The notes beneath the pieces are model-generated. The model had not been told where the DNA came from and ran no database searches. It saw only the letters and a program-made list of their open reading frames with translations. Below, piece by piece: positions 12,830 through 14,796 of a stretch of DNA of 14,796 nucleotides. Numbering within the stretch: position 1 is the stretch's first letter; every line of letters begins with the position of its first letter. Source of the DNA: Pseudomonadota bacterium (GTDB lineage: Bacteria > Pseudomonadota > Alphaproteobacteria > Azospirillales > Azospirillaceae); NCBI GenBank assembly GCA_023411035.1, contig JAEYPE010000267.1:1-14796 (forward strand), in the 5' to 3' direction. The position numbers and the translations under genes were made by a program.

Positions 12830-14796
12830 GCCGCGCTCATGTCGATGCGGGCGGGCGGCAGGCCGGCGCACCAGCGGCGCCACGCCGCCCGGTAGCCGGC
12901 CTCCACCGCCGCGGTGTAGCCCGCCTCGTCCATCAGGGGGGAACGCGCCATCCGCTCCCGCAGCCCGGCGCGCTGCGCGTCCAGGAAGGCACGGTCGGTG
13001 GCCAGCCGGACGGCGAGCGCCACGTAATCCTCCTCCCGCTCCACCACCAGACCGCCCAGCCCGACGCTGCCGAGCATCGTGGCGCCCCAACGGGAGATCA
13101 TCGCCTCCCCCGCCAGGGACAGCACGGGAACCCCCATCCACAGCGCGTCGCAGGTGGTCGTCCCGCCGTTGGCGAAAACGGGGTCCAGCGCGCAGTCCAG
13201 CCGCACGTAATCCTCATAGGGATCGGCTGTGGTGCCGCGCAGCAGCAGCCGCGACTCCTCCACACCATGGGCGGCGAAGGCGTCCAGCACCCGCCGCGCC
13301 ACCCCGCCGCCGGTCAGCCCCCGCCATTTCAGCATCAGCCGCGCATCGGGCACCGCCGCCAGCACCCGCGCCCACAGCGCGAGGGTGGAGGCGTTCAGCT
13401 TCGTCAGGTTGTTGAAGGAGCCGAAGGTGAACACCCCCTCCCTCTCCACCGGGGGGCGGGCCGGCGGCGTGACGGCGGACTCCGCGGGGCGGTAGCACAG
13501 CACGCTTCCCGGCAGGCGGATCAGCTTCTCCGTATGGAGGGCGTCGGCGTCCTGGGCGGCGAAACGATGGTCGGAGAACTGGTGGTCCATCGCCGTCAGG
13601 CCCGTCGTGTTCGGGTAGAGCGGCAGGCTGACCTGGACCGGCGCCGGACGGCGGATGAACAGCGGCATGCGGTTGCGCGACATGTGCCCGCCGCAGTCCA
13701 CCAGCACGTCGATCCCATCCGCCCGGATCAGCCCTTCCAGCTCCCCGTCCGGCAGGGCGGCGACGTCGCGCCAGCGGTCGGCCAGCGCCGCGAAGCGGGC
13801 CGTCGCGGCGTCCTTCCGGAGGTCGTTGTAATAGCAGGTCACCTCCACCGCCGAGCGGTCGTGGCGCTCGATCAGCGGCAGCAGGAAGTGATAGCCCGGC
13901 CCCGGATAGCGTTGGAAATCCGGCGACAGGTAGCCGACACGCAGCCGGCGGTCCGGGTCGCGGTCCGTGGCCGCGAAGCGCGGGGCGGCGGGCGGCACCG
14001 GCATGACGGCCCGTTCGAAGCGCCGATGCTCTTCGAACACCGCGCCGAGGTCCACCTCTTCGGCGAAGCACAGACAGAACAGCAGGTTGGAGCGCACCTC
14101 CGCGTCCTCCGGCGTCCGCTCCAGCGCGGCGCGCAGGGCGGCCACCGCCTCCCCATGGCGGCCCAGCGCCATCAGGGCAACGCCGAGGTTGGAGTTGGCC
14201 AGCGCCTCCCGCTCCGCAGCGCGCAGGACCAGCGCCCGGTGCAGCAGGACGACCGCCTCGTCGAAAGCGCCCGCCTCGATGGCATGGGTGCCGAGGTTGG
14301 TCCAGCCGGCGGCCCCGTCGGGCTGCAAGGCCACCGCGCGCCGGAACCAGGCCCGCGCCTCGTCGGGGCGCTTCGCCCGGTGCAGGACGGACCCGGCGTT
14401 GAGGGCGTGGCCCGCCTCTTCCGGCTCGATGCGGACGGCGCGCCGGGCGGCGGTCGCTGCCTCCTCCATCCGCCCCAGGGCGGACAGCGCCATGCCCAAC
14501 CCGGTCAACGCCCGCGCGGACTCCGGCGCCAGCGCCAGCGCGCGGCGGTAGCAGCGCGGCGCCGCCGCGGGATGCCCCCGCTCCTGCCACAGGTTGCCGA
14601 GCACCAGCAGCGCGTCGGGTGCCGGAGCCAGCACCGCCGCCCGCCCCAGCCACGCCGCCCCCTCCGTCCAGGGACCCGCCGCGGCCAGCGCCTCCCCCAG
14701 GATCTTCGCCCCTTCGGCGTGGCCCGGCTCCAGCACCATCAGCCGGCGCCCGGCCTCCGCCGTGCCCTCCCTGTCGCCCAGCGCATGGCACAGGCC
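12826..14796 (-). CDS. TPR-containing GT41 (O-GlcNAc transferase-like) protein, N-terminus cut off
   Basis: The frame is open to the window edge, with 656 residues visible. About residues 1-270 form successive tetratricopeptide repeats (repeated motifs such as LGNLWQERGHPAAAPRCYRRALAL, in which each unit is ~34 residues). From about 284 the OGT/SPINDLY-type catalytic region follows: LRVGYLSPDF, DGIDVLVDCGGHMSRNR, RRPAPVQVSL. Then come TTGLTAMDHQFSD, the FGSFNNLTKL segment with the conserved Lys, and NGGTTTCDALWMGVPVLSL near the end. The usual HPxxxH part after SPDF reads YPGPGYHF and the common LGYPGT(T/S)G is LYPNTTG, so the active site is variant. Bacterial homologues glycosylate flagellins and other proteins. 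It precedes and overlaps the GT9 gene, and it may have a longer TPR domain outside the window. Confidence 0.92.
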   Translation of the reverse strand, partial: GLCHALGDREGTAEAGRRLMVLEPGHAEGAKILGEALAAAGPWTEGAAWLGRAAVLAPAPDALLVLGNLWQERGHPAAAPRCYRRALALAPESARALTGLGMALSALGRMEEAATAARRAVRIEPEEAGHALNAGSVLHRAKRPDEARAWFRRAVALQPDGAAGWTNLGTHAIEAGAFDEAVVLLHRALVLRAAEREALANSNLGVALMALGRHGEAVAALRAALERTPEDAEVRSNLLFCLCFAEEVDLGAVFEEHRRFERAVMPVPPAAPRFAATDRDPDRRLRVGYLSPDFQRYPGPGYHFLLPLIERHDRSAVEVTCYYNDLRKDAATARFAALADRWRDVAALPDGELEGLIRADGIDVLVDCGGHMSRNRMPLFIRRPAPVQVSLPLYPNTTGLTAMDHQFSDHRFAAQDADALHTEKLIRLPGSVLCYRPAESAVTPPARPPVEREGVFTFGSFNNLTKLNASTLALWARVLAAVPDARLMLKWRGLTGGGVARRVLDAFAAHGVEESRLLLRGTTADPYEDYVRLDCALDPVFANGGTTTCDALWMGVPVLSLAGEAMISRWGATMLGSVGLGGLVVEREEDYVALAVRLATDRAFLDAQRAGLRERMARSPLMDEAGYTAAVEAGYRAAWRRWCAGLPPARIDMSAA

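Noticed and set aside
1..14796. CRISPR arrays, tRNA or rRNA genes, insertion sequences.
   Set aside because: No regular spaced repeats, cloverleaf-like segments, rRNA motifs or transposase-like proteins were found by reading the window.

Overview
The window is high-GC and densely coded. It has ATGA-type gene overlaps, a universal-stress/two-component region, an opine/dipeptide-type ABC operon and a TPR-GT41/GT9 glycosyltransferase pair. This suggests an alphaproteobacterium of the Azospirillum/Rhodospirillales type; the assignment rests on gene style only, as there is no rRNA or other marker.

Left part (1-3556, + strand): the tail of a universal stress protein, an OmpR/TctD-type response regulator, and an unusual 836-residue protein. 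In one uninterrupted frame this protein joins a TctE-like sensor histidine kinase to a secretion-signal-like segment and a complete periplasmic solute-binding-protein module. It is the most unusual protein in the window.

Middle (3557-9228, + strand): an AT-richer gap holds a plausible sigma70-type promoter inside a 20-bp dyad, a strong ribosome binding site, and a short broken reading frame. The start of that frame matches the start of the intact PAS-LuxR regulator found 850 bp downstream, so it looks like a decayed paralogue. Between the two lies a small protein of the GRDP-like (WHxH) type. The regulator is followed by a second dyad sharing a 12/13 match with the first, then an overlapping operon of dipeptide-type binding protein and two permeases with no ATPase gene. 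A working idea is that the regulator controls uptake of a small molecule or peptide through these transporter genes, and that the GRDP-like protein belongs to the same response.

Right part (9360-14796): an MFS transporter on the + strand converges on a - strand SDR-family protein whose catalytic Tyr and Lys are replaced by Ser and Arg. Upstream of the SDR gene on the same strand is a 41-residue single-span membrane protein not previously obvious from long-ORF calling. A two-gene - strand unit follows: a TPR-containing GT41 (O-GlcNAc-transferase-like) protein, cut by the window edge, and a GT9 (heptosyltransferase-like) protein overlapping it by 4 nt. They probably act in protein (e.g. flagellin) or surface-glycan glycosylation.

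No rRNA, tRNA, insertion sequence or CRISPR array was seen.
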